Assembly: GCA_013397115.1 (NCBI GenBank)
Contig: VWZW01004863.1
Location: forward strand, 558,001-622,000
Origin: Edolisoma coerulescens
Lineage: Eukaryota; Chordata; Aves; Passeriformes; Campephagidae
Direction of reading: 5' to 3'
Length of the DNA: 64,000 bases
Shown: positions 51,181-63,700 of the stretch, one piece after another
Layout: each line of letters begins with the position of its first letter
Position numbering within the stretch: position 1 is the first letter of the stretch
Position numbers and translations under genes: made by a program
Notes under the pieces: generated by a model
Databases searched by the model: none
What the model was told of the DNA's origin: nothing
The model's input: only the letters and a program-made list of their open reading frames with translations

Positions 51181-52313
51181 CCCCTGTGGCGGCACTACGT
51201 GCAAAAGTCGCTATTTACATTCCTACTGCAAGCCCTTAAGGTGACCCCAGTCATGCATCCTGCAAAGGAAAGCTTTTAAGAGTGACAGATATCCCAAATG
51301 CTATTGCTGCCATTTCAACACAATCTTTCCAGAACTTTCCCCTCCACCGGATCCCCTGGATGCATCAAGCTCTCCCTGTCATGCCTCTGTGGATACCTGA
51401 TTTGTGCTATAGTTTAGCTGTGTCTGCTGGCAGACCCAGACAGGTGGGACCAGGAAGCACCAGGCAGTGGGTCCATAGGGCATCCAATGCATGGAGCAAA
51501 TAGGGACCTTTTCTGTTCGCTTTTCTCGACTGGGCATTGTATCAGCAGTGGGCGGTGCTGCTGGCTGTCAAAAGTTGGATTGCAGGCCCAGCTGGCTTCT
51601 GGTTGCTGGCACCAAGAACCAAGGTTGAGCAGGCACCATGTGCATCTGTCTTCTGTAGCTGCCAAGGAACAAGATGATGCCATGGGAAATAGCAAACACA
51701 CTGTGATGACCTTGTAATGCGTGCTTACATGGGTGGTTGCTAGACAGATTTGAGTTGCCTGGGAAACCCTCGTTTCAGCTCTCAACCTACAATGTCAGGG
51801 CAAGAGCCCAAGACTAGCATTTATAGAAGCTAAGCGAGGCATTTGTAGAATCTAAGTGCTGGAAGGTGTGAGGTTGCTCTATTCTTGGTGATCATCATGG
51901 GCACTTATAGCTGTGGCTCCAATTGTGGCTGCACATGTAGTGCTTTTCCTGTGCAGTATCACGCAGTCCTGGGCTCTTACAAGTAAGATTTTTACTACTT
52001 CCTGCCCCTGAAAAGATAAACCATATGGGAAGTCATAATGAGATGGAAGAATGATGTGGAAAGAAAGTTGTGTGGTATCTGCTGCATTGCACTGGAGGAT
52101 TATGTCTCCATGAACTCAAGCAGCTCTAGGAAGTCACTTCTTACCATGGGGTGATCCAGAAAGTATGCAGCAGAGATTGCTGTAAAGACTACCCAGGTCA
52201 AATTTTTCCAAAATATTCCAAAGGTCAGGACTGGGAATTATCCACAAAAGCTTCAGGGGCATTATCAGATGGTACAGTGTATGTAATCATGTGAACTGTA
52301 TCTTTTAATAGGC
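51181..52313. other. GC-richer block, unidentified
   Basis: The first 650 bases (to about 51830) are clearly richer in G+C than the flanks and contain CpG words such as GGCGGCACTACG and GGGCGGTGC. A 123-codon minus-strand open frame (51414-51785) and two overlapping plus-strand frames (51282-51503, 51487-51717) cross it, so frame choice gives no clear coding signal. The block ends close to the LTR at 52314, so it may be an older transposon or ERV remnant. It could also be an exon or regulatory element. I cannot name it. Confidence 0.4.
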
Positions 52314-52884
52314 TGCACTGGGTTAATCACAGCCAGTAACTTGAGCACCTACCATCTGCTTGCTTACTGACCCCCACTCCCAGTCCCTGAAACAGGATAG
52401 GGGAGAGAAGAGCAAAAACAAGAAAAAAAGTAAGAAAATACAGAGAGTCAAAAGGAAGATTAAAGTGATAGCAAGAGCACTATAAGGGGGAGGGAGCAAT
52501 GTAAAGGCAGTTGCACACCACCTCCCCCAAGCACACCAATGCCCAGCCAGCATGTCTACCTTGGAAAACCTACACCATACTTTTTATTGACGAGGGTGAC
52601 ATCATAGGACATGCAATATCCATTTGCTCAGTCTGGATCAGCTGTCACAGAATCACAGAATATGCTGAGTTGGAAGGGTGTCCCCTCACACCTCTTGCCC
52701 ATCCCCAGCCTGCAGTCTGTGGGAGGGCAGAATGAAAAGCAGAGGAAGCCTTGGTGCTGTGCAGAACTGCTCAGGAATAGCTTAGTCACTAGTGTGTTAC
52801 CAAGACTTTTGTCATAACCAGTCTGGAGTACCATGCCAGCTGCTAGGAAGAAAATTACCTCCAGCCCAGCCAGATCCAGTGTAT
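52314..52884 (-). mobile_element. Avian ERV LTR, reverse orientation, with a nested CR1 tail
   Basis: This follows the order of an LTR family very common in bird, especially songbird, genomes. On the plus strand it runs GGGTTAATCACAGCC, GAGCACCTACC, a purine-rich stretch (52401-52470), CACCAATGCCCAGCCAG near 52533, GTGACATCATAGGACATG near 52598, CAATATCCATTTGCTCAGTC, GGATCAGCTGTC, then CTTGGTGCTGTGCAG near 52749 and GAAGAAAATTACCTCCAGCC at the right end. On the minus strand the promoter region would be near 52580-52590 and the former polyadenylation region near 52460. The sequence is diverged, ends are approximate and no reliable target-site duplication remains. No retroviral gene is attached, so it is a solo LTR. 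The open frames within it are chance. Class (ERVK-like) is from memory. Confidence 0.75.
52647..52678 (-). repeat. 32-bp CR1 tail inserted in the LTR
   Basis: ACAGAATCACAGAATATGCT followed by GAGTTGGAAGGG is the reverse complement of a CR1 3' terminus, the same subfamily signature as at 409-478. It interrupts the LTR exactly where GTCAGCTGTC normally runs on into GTGTCCCCTC. A TGTC word flanks it on both sides (52643-52646 and 52679-52682), which looks like a short target-site duplication. Confidence 0.75.
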
Positions 52885-55800
52885 ATGCTGCAATAAAAGA
52901 ATTGGAAGATGGAAAATGCTCATAAAGGTGAATATTTTACAGACAAAAGTCTGGAAAATCTTGGGTGGATCTGGGAAAACCCATTGTTACAGTTTTGAGA
53001 CATAGGACAGATTTTAATGTATTAGTATGCTCAGTTCTTATGTTCATAATTCAGTAAAGATACTGAAAAATTGAAAAGAGTTCAGAGAGCTGTCTTGGTG
53101 ATGATGAAAGTAACAGGCTTTACTGTATGAAGTTTGTGCTAATCAAGACATTGATTAAGAGTTAAGAGAACTAGAAAACTCCTGAGGCCTCTTCCATCCC
53201 TAACTGTGGAGTACACAGTTTAAGGCATCAGTGTAGTAACATTGACTTTAAAAAACGCAAAACAAGCACAAGATTTTTCTACGAGCAATTACCATTGTCC
53301 TTTGGGATATGTCACTGAAGTTGTGGTTTGAAAATTTTAAACTCAGGATTTTCTGTTTGTTTTCCAAAACAGTCCTCTAGTTCTACGACAGCTACTGCTA
53401 GCTCTGGTGAGTAGAGCGATGAATGCAGAGAATTCCTCTGGGTAACATTGTACAGGTGGTCAAAATATAGAATTACAATGAATCATGCTGGTCTTACAGT
53501 CTGTCATCCATAAAATAAATTAACAGCTCTTGTGTTTTCCAGTTTCAGATTTTTTAACTCAACTTGTATTGCTTTTAGATTTCCAAATACGTAATTTTTT
53601 TTCTTAATCTGGTTAAGTTCACACATTTTAATGATTGAGATAATTTACGGTTTTGCATGAAGTTGATTTCTGCTTTTATTTGCTGTATTAGGAACAACTG
53701 TTGCATCTAAGATGTGAAGTACAGGCTTGCATTTTCTCTGAAATAACACAGATTTTGAATTTTCTCATTTCCAAGAGCAACTACAATTTTGTCAGTTGTA
53801 AGATATGCTCACAAGTATCTATAAACATAAAATCTCAATGAATGAAAAATCCCAATGCTTAATAAACACAAGCAGTTCTAGATTTAGTATTAATGTAAAT
53901 GGATTTCTTTTGTTCAGTGGAATTATTCTGGTTTATATCACTTGAAAAAAGGCACAAATACTCTTTATATTGGTAATATTAGCTATTTAATTTCCATCAT
54001 GCTCTAGTAACTTGCGAAAAGAAACAACAAGGAATATTAAAGCAGAGATCTTAAATATTCTTGTTGGAAAGTTTGGAATTATACTTCAGTGATTCTTACT
54101 GTGGGATAGTCACCGAGAATTGCATTTCTGCTAAGCCTTTGATGTTAAATCAGAGTTGGTAAAAATATGCAATTTTTCCTAACCAGGGTTTATTTTTATC
54201 CACTGCTATCTCCTGCCATTTCTCTTTACATTATTTTAACAATAATCTTTCAAAATCCTTTTTCAAGGTTACTCCTGGCCCATTGTTTTAATGAGTCACT
54301 TTTATAATGACAGGTTACTTACGTAGTTGACTGTGTGAGTTAAGGCCACAGCGAATTTTACCATTTTTGACTGAAGCATAATCCTGAAGCCTTTGAAAAA
54401 ATCTTCCAATTAAATGTATCTTTGGCAACATACATCACTGCTAGACAAACAAGCTGACTGGTTTGCTAGTGCCTACATCACCAGAAGATGTTAAATCTTA
54501 TTTACATTTTCCTCTGTAACTTCAAGGAACTGAGTGACGAAGCCAATATTTTCAGAGTTCCTAGAGGAGGTTCTCGGTTCTGGACTCCAGCTTGACAAAC
54601 AGCTGTGAAAGCAGGAGCTCTTCATGTTCACAAAGGTGAATGAAGGAGTGCAGGCCTGAGAGGTGTTCTAAAGGCCAGAACTGCGACCTTGTCCTTAATT
54701 TAGTGTGTATTGTCCCTGTGAAGCTGTTGGGACAAGGCAGAGGCTACACACTTTTTAGGATAAATATACTGCTCTTATACTTGCATGAACGAATATTTGT
54801 CATGATCTGTGCATGAACTGCACAAAAAATACATGAAACTATAGCAATAAGAGTGAAAGAATAAGTACTAAAGGGTATGAGTGTAATTACCAGGGATTCT
54901 GCTAAGGAGAAACAGTTCCTCATTTTTATAGACTTCAGTGTATAGAATCAGAAAAAAATAAATAGAGTTCCTTAACTCCAGTAAGTTCCTCTCCATTAAA
55001 TAAGGTAGACCACTAGCACCCCAAGTGGGTAAGATACTGCAGCAACATCCAGTACAAAGCTGGATTTTTTAAATATTCTCAGAATTTTTTTAATATTCTC
55101 TTTTCATGTTCCAAATGTTAACACTTTGCTTTATAATAAATGTGGGCTTGTGTTTAAAATTGTCCAGTATCAAGGGTGGGTTCCAGAGAGTCTGATGAAA
55201 GCAGTCATGGTCTTTCTCCTGAAGCAATGAATCTAAATTGAATAGTCTTTCCTATCTGAAACATGGGATATATTTAGGAATTTCAGGAAATTAATGTGAT
55301 TTCTTAATTTGAGAGTTATTTTGAGAGCTGCTGTGGAAAAGAGGATAGATGTTTGAAGAAGTGTCCTGAAGTTAATATAATTAAACATGTATTTATTGAC
55401 AAGAGAGGGCAGGAATGAGAGTGCATCCAGCAGTCTCATTTGGCATGCAGCTCTGCTAAGGAAAGCAGTCCATGGTCTAACTTCAACTGAAATAAATTTT
55501 TCAAAGAACTAAGGACAAGATTCAGCACTTTCCATTCTAAGTGCGGGATTTGTTTCATTTATTTGCTTTCCCTAATTTTTATATATATATATATATGCGC
55601 ATATAGAAAAACAGAAGCAACAAAATGTTGGACAAAACATTTACTGCTTATACTTCTTGTCCTGGGGAGTGAGAGTGCACATGATAAATGAGAGCCACAT
55701 TGCTCATATCCTATGAAGAGGCTCTTGGGTCCAGCATGGCTGAGTGCTGTGTAAGAAACTGAATGGAACAGAGCAGTGCATGAGCAGGTCAAGCTTATTT

Positions 55801-56540
55801 AGGAAAGATTTCATATTGGTTTGGGAGGAAATAATGTGCTGTAGGTATTAAAATGAATGTAATGCCTTGTAGATTCCATCATAAAGGAAATTTTTGTGTT
55901 TTAAGCCAGGAAATGTATGCAGTATAGATGATTTTCATCTAATATAGATGAAGATGAAGCAGAAAAAATTAAAGACAATTTTCTTTTTTAACAGCTTCAC
56001 AATGCAGCTATATGTTCACACATTTTTGTGAAGTGTTAATGGCAAACACGGTAGTTAATGAGGTATACAGGCCTGATGCTGTATTATATCTCAGGCAAAA
56101 GGATGTGTGATTTATCATATTTGTTTTTCTGTGTCCGTAATTTTTCTGTGATTAATGTGTGATGCATATGCAATGCTTTCTGTATTATAATGGAAAAAAA
56201 TTATAGTGGTTTTTTTCCCTCAAATTGGCAATGAAAGATCCTTAAAAAACAGAAGAAAAAAGAGGCACTTTTAAATACAAATGTATGAACATTTTTAATG
56301 CTATCAATTCAGATCTATTATGGAAAATTCTCCTTGGGTTAATTTATGGTATTATGGCTTACCGTACACCTCAGGGAATCAAGAACAAAGTTAATTGTTC
56401 CTCTGAGATGTACAATTTCCACCCTTTGCCCCTCAATCAACAGCTTGGAAAGCAGTAACTGAGAAACAAACCTGAACGTATTAAGTTATTTCTTCTTAGG
56501 ACAGTTCTTGCTAGTATATACAGAAATAGGGACAGCTGGC
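52885..56540. other. AT-rich non-coding stretch
   Basis: Nothing recognised apart from the AT microsatellite at 55580-55596. The minus-strand frames at 55233-55439 and 55559-55792 have no splice or domain support. Confidence 0.6.
55580..55596. repeat. (AT)n microsatellite
   Basis: About eight AT units followed by GCGCATAT. Confidence 0.8.
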
Positions 56541-56640
56541 TGGTGCTGGGTTCTTACACATCCCTCTGGCTACTTGCAGAGGCAGGATGTTAGACTAGAC
56601 TGATTCAGGTCTGATCCAGTATAGTAATTTCTGTGTTGCT
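56541..56640 (+). repeat. Possible ancient LINE 3' end (CR1/L2-like)
   Basis: GGATGTTAGACTAGACTGAT followed by CAGGTCTGATCCAGTATAGT resembles the 'ggatactggactagatggacc / ggtctgacccagtatggc' 3' motif of old LINEs common in turtles and crocodiles and seen as relics in birds. Only this motif is convincing, and the 5' limit is uncertain. Confidence 0.5.
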
Positions 56641-57582
56641 TACCCTTAGCCTTTGTTATTCTGGGTCAGTTGATCAACACATTAGGAGCTGTAACCAAGA
56701 GTCTATCCATGTTTTGACCAACTGGTAAGGAAAAGCTTAGCAGCAGGCTGTACTGTGCCTGCTTATTCAGTGTGAAATAAAGGCACACAAGATCCTTTGA
56801 GGGGTCGTTTCTTTTTTGTTTCTTGTTTTACGAGTGTGTGTTGTGCTAGTGGGAACTCAGGGTAACACATTCTAGACAATGTTACAGCTGTTCCTGAATG
56901 ATCAAGTTTATTAACATGTCACAGGGTTGCATAGTTAAGGTATTGGAAATATTGTGACGGATACTGAAGATGCTTTGGGGCAGTTAGATTCTCATATCTA
57001 TCTTCACATTACTCTAAAATGCTTTGATATTGCCTATGTGCCATTATTGCAAATGTGTTTGTGATGTGTTTTTCTGACCAACTCTGTATTACTCACTTTT
57101 CTGTCTTGTGAAATTGCCTATAAATTATAATTATTATTAGGAGGAAGTATAAAACATTTCCACTTTCTCTTATTCTTCTCTAATTCATATGATCATTGCA
57201 TCTACAGCATACCATAAAGAAACAGTCTTACTTCATGGGAAACCTCAGTGTTTGTCTTAGTGCCAATGTGGCAATTTGAAGTAGTATTGGCAACAAACCC
57301 CACCAATTCCTAGCGTGATATAGCTGCAGATTCTTCCTGCTTCCCATTTACTGCTCACTGTTAGCAATATTTTGGGAGTGACTGCTGTGAATGACTCAAT
57401 GCTAATTGCTCTCCTTTCTTGTTCTTGTTGATTATACTTGTGACAAACCTAAAAGTGTTTTTCCTATCCTTTAAAGCAGATAAAAATTAAGAAAAAACAT
57501 CCTGTGGAAGCACTGTGCCATTTCCACACAAAATCCTGCATCTGGTTGTTAATATGCAATTCCCAATACCATGAACTTTCAC

Positions 57583-57700
57583 AGAGGTTAGAAATGAGAA
57601 AGATCTTTTAGGTCACCTTGTCCTCCCCTCAGTTGTACGTGGAGTAGATTCACATAAGGCACAGTCATGTCTCCTCTGCACTGAAAGGGAGCATTCTTTT
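57583..57700 (-). repeat. Possible ancient CR1/L3-like fragment
   Basis: GAGAAAGATCTTTTAGGTCA followed by CCTTGTCCTCCCC on the plus strand resembles the 'ggtcatctagtccaacccc' motif of very old CR1/L3 3' ends in reverse. It lies at the 3' end of a 144-codon minus-strand open frame (57588-58022). The rest of that frame has no recognised domain and AT-rich codons. I regard the frame as chance or a LINE relic. Confidence 0.35.
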
Positions 57701-58261
57701 TGAATCGCATGAGCGCTTCACTGATACTGGAAAGAAGAAAAAAGACCTTTTTCCTGTAAAGGGTGTGTGAGATGAAGTTGTAGCACGTTGGTATAAAAGG
57801 CTCTTTGTTAATTGCTATTGTGCTAATGGTGCTTTGAATATGAATGTTTTGTAAGCAAGAAACAGGCAATGATTCAGATAAGCACTGCCTCAAAGAAAAC
57901 TTGAGCAGGACTGGAAGTGAAAGAAAGTCTTTGGCATTTTGCAGTCTGTTTTTAAATGGGTTGCACAGATTTAAGTAGTCAAGACCATACATGTAATAAA
58001 CACGACACTGAAGCTGTAGCACCCACTAGAAATTTGTTTAAAAAAAAAAAAAAGCAGCATTCATATCAGAGCAAAGCTGCTGAAGAATTTGCTATCAGTG
58101 TGTGTTATACATACTTCTATCATGTATGGTCTGAGGCATTCATTTTCAGAAAACTGAAGTGCCTGCTTGTGCACATGGTAGAAGTTGCCAGTCTCCATAC
58201 TATCGGACTATGTCTCTGTTTTCATGCAATTATTCTCCCATATCTGGAATATTTGTTGAAT

Positions 58262-58287
58262 ATTTCTAAGTTGGTGAGCTTAGAAAT
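58262..58287. repeat. Perfect inverted repeat (9-bp arms)
   Basis: ATTTCTAAG at 58262-58270 pairs exactly with CTTAGAAAT at 58279-58287 across an 8-base loop. Confidence 0.6.
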
Positions 58288-60152
58288 CTTTGTAACACGC
58301 AGCTAAAAATATCTACCTTTTCACTTGACTAGCTAAAATTTAGGAATTTTAAGATTATTTTAGGATACACAATATGCTGTCAATGGTGTTGTAAGATACC
58401 TGAATAATATTATGTTTACTAATATATACATATCTCCATTCTTGAACATAAAGGAATTTAAAAAATATATAAATAGGCTCTACACATATGGAATTATGAA
58501 AGTGTTTTTTCAGTTCAACAGTAGAAAGTGTGCACATTATTCTACACTTTAATACAAATTATTCTATTATTCCAAGGCAACTATAGTGGTTAAACAGGGT
58601 ATCCTGCTGACCAGAGTAAAACACTGCAGTGAAGTAGTAACAGCAACTTTTATTCCTAATGCTGTAGATGCATAAATACATACATACATGCTTAATAGCA
58701 TAATTAGGCATACGGGGATAATTTAAAGGCCCATTTTGCTATGTGAAAATACAAAAATTTGTGGAGCTACCCCGGGGAGATTTCTTTAAGATACATTTTT
58801 TCGTATGTTTAAAATGTTGAGTCTAAATGAACACTTAAATAGTTAAGTATTGTACTTAAGAGAAGCATAGAGAACTAACAGTTGTTATTTCTTAATCTGC
58901 AAGGGGCTATTTCCAAGCTGCAGACTCAGTCAAGCAGTGCTTTATTCAGAAGAATCCTCACGAAACCCATTGCAGGTTTTGCCTGAGTCAAGACTGTGAA
59001 CTTGTACTGTTTGTAGTATTACAAACTGTAGGTATTTCCAATAAGGTTTCCCCATTGCTCTTACAAAGTAAGAGTCACTTGAGAAAGCTCTTTTGCAGAC
59101 AGTTACTGTTAAAAGAAAACAATTACATTCCTGCAGATGGAGTATTCTAACTTCCTTCCATTCCAGTTAAATTTGTGGGATATTAACTCCTGTGTGTGTC
59201 CAGTGTTGATGTTTAGTTTGGTTTATTTCCCTTGAGATACTTTTGAATGTAAAAAAAAACCAAAAAAACGCAAGAGCTGGAGATTCAAAATGTAGATAAT
59301 TAACCTTTAGGAACACAGTGTGTTTTGTTAGAGATGTGGCTTTATTATAGCTGACAGTACACCACTCAATCATTTGGAGTTTAGTAAAGGAAGATTAGTA
59401 TACACCTGTGAGAATTAAATGAGTCCTATAGGAATAATACTAAAATCTATAGAACTGAGAAGTTCTGCCTTTGCCATTGAATTGTATAAGCTGCCTTAAG
59501 AGCTTTTAGAAATGTGAGCATTCTCTGAAAATCAGTACTGGATGTCTTTCTAAAAGTTATGTTTTACATCAACAAGAAATTATTGATATTGTTATAGAAA
59601 TTGCTGGATTAAATTTTATGGCCTTCAAAAAACTTCTTGTTTCTGTCCCTAAAATATATGACTCGGTCATGTTTCCTGTAAAGGACTACAATGCAAAAAA
59701 GTAGTTTTAACTCTCAGTGTCCTGACCTGATCAATTGTTTTGTGCCTGATGGTCTGATTTTTGGCCATTGGATCAGTTGCTGCAGAACCACAAATGCTTA
59801 CAGCACCTTATTTTAAGAATTCATGGTTTAGAAAATTAAGTCAGAGTATATTTTCTGTGCTATTTCTGGGTCCTTTGGCCCAACTAACCTTCACTGTGCA
59901 GCTTTTGACAGGGGACAGGACTCCTGCTTGCAAACACAGTGGCTGTACCATGGGAGAACGTGCATTGCCTGCCCTGGGAGAGAGGCAGCATTTCCCCCTT
60001 TTTCACCTTGTGGACAATCCTTCTAGTCTGATTTCACAGAAATAATTTTGAAAATTTCAAGTTAGGTTTTCTGATGGTGAAAATGATAGCGGTATCAAGA
60101 AGATATGTGACTATTCATAGATTTGCTGGACGTGTTCCAATGAATCAAATAT

Positions 60153-60156
60153 TGCC
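60153..60156. repeat. Left target-site duplication (TGCC)
   Basis: Identical to the four bases after the LTR at 60795-60798. Confidence 0.75.
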
Positions 60157-60794
60157 TGTATCGCGCACAGGCCCACAAACAAAAGCCCGGAGGTTGGCTG
60201 CTGCGATTTCTTCAGGGTAGCACACGAGAAAAGACAGCAGAAATTGAGCTCCTCACCCAAGGGAGCTTCCTCAGGAGCAGCTGGAAAGGCGCGCAGGTGG
60301 AAGCAAAGAAGCTGAGAGGGAACTCCTCATTTGATGATCCACGGAGAGGGTTTATTCACGTGAATGGGCAGGGACAAAGAGCCGAATCGGAGGAAGGTAC
60401 AGAGGGTTTTACACTGGGGATAGGGAAGGCGGGGATAAGGAACACAGCCAATGGGACAGAGGGAGAAAGGCAGGGTTTACAGCAAAAGAACCAATAGGAG
60501 CATCTCGTGGGAGGGACTCTGGGAAGGAACCAATGGGGTGACGAACTCAACAGAACTTTCTAGAACTTATGAATAGTAACTAAGGAAAATGAATATTTAT
60601 AAAAACATACATAAAGTTGTGAGCGGAAAGCATGAACCAATAACACTGAACTATGCAAATCACAGAACTGGGGGATTGTGAGCTCTCGCCCTAACTACAG
60701 AGTGAGGAATCAGGTTTGGGCCTTTGACCACCACAGCCTAGGGTTGGCATTGGCCTGAGTGGTCTGAGCGGGTCTAGCAGCCTGCACTGCCACA
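60157..60794 (-). mobile_element. Solo LTR of an endogenous retrovirus with 4-bp TSD
   Basis: A 638-base element begins TG (TGTATCGCGC at 60157) and ends CA (CTGCCACA at 60794). It is flanked on both sides by TGCC (60153-60156 and 60795-60798), a perfect 4-base target-site duplication. Read on the minus strand it has LTR architecture: U3 with four ATTGG (inverted CCAAT) words (complements at 60448, 60491, 60530 and 60637), a TATA-like GTGTAAAAC near 60405-60413, an AATAAA signal (complement at 60352-60357) and U5 to the end. It is much richer in G+C and CpG than its flanks. No gag, pol or env is attached. A 4-base duplication and CCAAT-rich U3 suggest a class I (gammaretrovirus-like) family, but this is inference. 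The open frames at 60297-60497 and 60356-60550 lie inside the LTR and are not genes. Confidence 0.85.
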
Positions 60795-60798
60795 TGCC
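60795..60798. repeat. Right target-site duplication (TGCC)
   Basis: Pairs with 60153-60156. Together they bracket a TG...CA element. Confidence 0.75.
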
Positions 60799-63700
60799 TG
60801 TTAGGTCAAGAAAGACTATTCCTTCTAATCAGTGACTACTTCTGTTATAGAGCTCCTTCTGAACTGTAGTGTATTTAATGCATAAAATATCTTAAGAATT
60901 TCTATGAAGTAGAATCTAGTGGATCTTTGAAAATCAATTTCTTATAGCATTGAGTACACAAGGTAAAAATGTCCATGCATTAGCTGGGTTTTGGAGATGC
61001 ATTGTCTTTTTAAGGTATCTATCTCCCATTTTATATGCATTGTAAAAACAAATTAAAAACAGGAACCTAATGTCAATATAAGGCACTCATTTGTAATTTT
61101 TATTTTTATTTTTACAAAAAACTGATGTACCTACAGAGAAAGCTTTACTAAGTAATGAGACTAACAATTGCTCAAGTTAAGTACAAAATTAGGAAAATTG
61201 TGTCAGATCATAAAATTTTGGGGTAAAGGACCAGTGATATTTATGTATAGATGAAAAGCTACCTTTAAAAAAATCACATGACCTAATCTGCCAGTCAAAA
61301 ATCATATTCTGCACAGCCATAATGTCAAACTGCTGTCTGACAAGACGTGTGATTGACTGTGCAGTTGAGATATAACACATCCACCTGTAACAGGATTTCC
61401 CCATGGACAGTGTACCAATACAATGCATGTTATATAAACTAACATCTTTGCTGTATTTTAACACTTTTGTTCCTCTGTTGGTCAAACACTGGCTAATGAA
61501 AGAAGAAGTCATAAGGAAAGGCCAGTTTCCAAGCTATCTAAAGGTCAACATCACAGTTCCCTATGGCAAATTTCTTGGGGCAGTGGCACAAGTTTCAAAA
61601 GAATCACAAGCGATTATAATTAATTATATTCTCACTATGAAAAGTGATGCCATAAAGATGTCTTCCTTTTTCTTTGTTTTCACCTGTTTCACTCATTTTG
61701 CTATTTTTTCTTAATCTTCATTCTTTAAGCATTGATCTGTGTCAAAATCCCCAGTATAACTGTAACTTATTTTTAATATTTGAGGAAAGCAAAAAGTCAC
61801 AGGCTTACCCCAAAAAGCACACAGTTTAGTGTAACACAGCATCTAGTCGTGTGGAATAGGGGGAAAGCACTTCGGGTAGGAGATAAGTACAGCTTCATTG
61901 CTGAGTTCCCTTTTCTAATACTTTTAATTGTTCTCACAGCGGCAGCTTGTTAGTCTGTTTCTGTCCTAGTCATCGAGCTCATTTCAACTCAGTTTGCTTC
62001 CATGTTCTGTTCATACATACCTGATAAAAGGAGGGCAGAGTTTCCCATTTCTCTGGTTGTTGACAAAGGAAGCCCATTGTGCTTCATAACAGCTGAATTA
62101 TTATCTCTTTCAGTGCACAATAAAATGTCACCACCATGTCACAGCAGCAATACACATGCTGACACCAGACTTGGAAAGTACTAAAAGCAATGAGGGCCAC
62201 AGCAGAACCCCTCAGCTAAATGCTTGTCCTTTGAATACACATGAAGAGCATTAACTAAAGTTCCCAGAAATAGCTGTCAAAATACTAAAGACTAACGGAT
62301 TTCTGTCCTCGGACACATTAAATCTCACATTCTGATTCTCATTGCTTTGTCCATGCAAAAGCTGTTGTCAGATTTATATTTTCCTTACTAAGCATCTGCA
62401 GAGTTCGTTAAAGGTGCCTAGTTAGACTGGGTACATGAACTCTCTACAGCTAGGGTCCCAAGAAGGACCTTGATCCTTGGCTATCATTTTAGTGTGTGTT
62501 TTGTGAGCACAGTATCAGATACTGTGCAGTCAAATGTGAAGCTGCAGACAGGGTGAAGTGTCCAGTTATTCTTTGTCACCCGCACCCATGAGTATTTATG
62601 CTCTGACATTTAGTCTGTGTTCAAATGCTTTTTGTGAGGTTGACTTATAACCTTCCTGCCACCCTTCCTTCACTCCAGCCTCATAATCTTTTATCCCCAG
62701 CTTCTTTCCATGGCACTGAAAATTCTCTACCATGTAACCTAGAGCAAGTTTAATTATTACTGTGGCTTCCTCCTTAAAATTCTTGCTTCCCTGTGTATTC
62801 AGTGGTTACCTGCATATGTTCACATGTTTCATAGCTATGAGTTCTCAGGGTCCTTCTCCCTCTTCCCAGCTGCCCAGCCTTCTCTGCATAACATAGGGAT
62901 GACAGTGAATATCTGGTCAGTTCTTTCACATTCTACTTTTAACCGTAGTAAATCTCGTCTTCCACTGCAGTTCTCTGCTCAAAATATCAGGAGAACTGAA
63001 ACTGATGTGCTTAAGAGAAAAAAAACCTAATCTGTTCTGGTCTTTTGCCTTCACTTACCTACACTGACGTACTGACTCCACTGAACAAGTTGCTCAAGTT
63101 TTTGACCTTGCCCATTAGCGTCAGCAGCTACTACATATACCTGGGATTTGTCCTCTTTTTCCTTCCTTTCTTGCCTTATTTTTTTTTCCTAGTATCTGTT
63201 TTCCCACTACTTCCCATTTTAATCCTTCTCATCTCTATTTTTTGCTGCCATCTTCAAATTCTCTTCTTTTGGTCTGAAATTGCTGTCCCTCTCCAGTTAA
63301 ATTTGCTGCTCTCAATGTGCTGGCAGCAAAGTGAAATGTGAGGAAAACTTGATCTCTGAAGGGTTCTGTGCTGGCATATCACTGATCAGATTTTTAGTAA
63401 TTTTTACTTTGCTTCTAGCACACTAATTGAATGCAGCAGAGCAGAACAGCAGGGGACAGAAACAGAAGACACTGAGTCCTGACAAAGGCTTTCTCTAGGG
63501 GTGTTCCATTAGCATCTCTTATTAGACAGCAAATGCTAACTACCCACAGACAATGAAGCAGTAGATCATTCATAGATTGAAAACCATTGAATATGTACAT
63601 CTACGGATATTCAGACAAATGCTGAAATCCTGGGCAAAATTGTAGGTGAGGCTGCCTATTCAAAGCACTGACATTTTAATATTTAGTTAGAAAACACTAG

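Larger units (their letters stand above)
57701..60156. other. AT-rich non-coding stretch
   Basis: It contains a poly-A run (58039-58053), a perfect 9-bp stem-loop (58262-58287), a short TACA repeat near 58678-58689, and a slightly GC-richer patch at about 59870-60020 crossed by the open frame 59761-60045. No gene or transposon is recognised. Confidence 0.55.

Noticed and set aside
57588..58022. 144-codon minus-strand open frame, among the longest in the window
   Set aside because: No domain, no splice sites, AT-rich codons, and its 3' end resembles an old LINE relic.
60297..60550. Open frames on both strands within a GC-rich block
   Set aside because: They lie entirely inside the solo LTR and are not genes.
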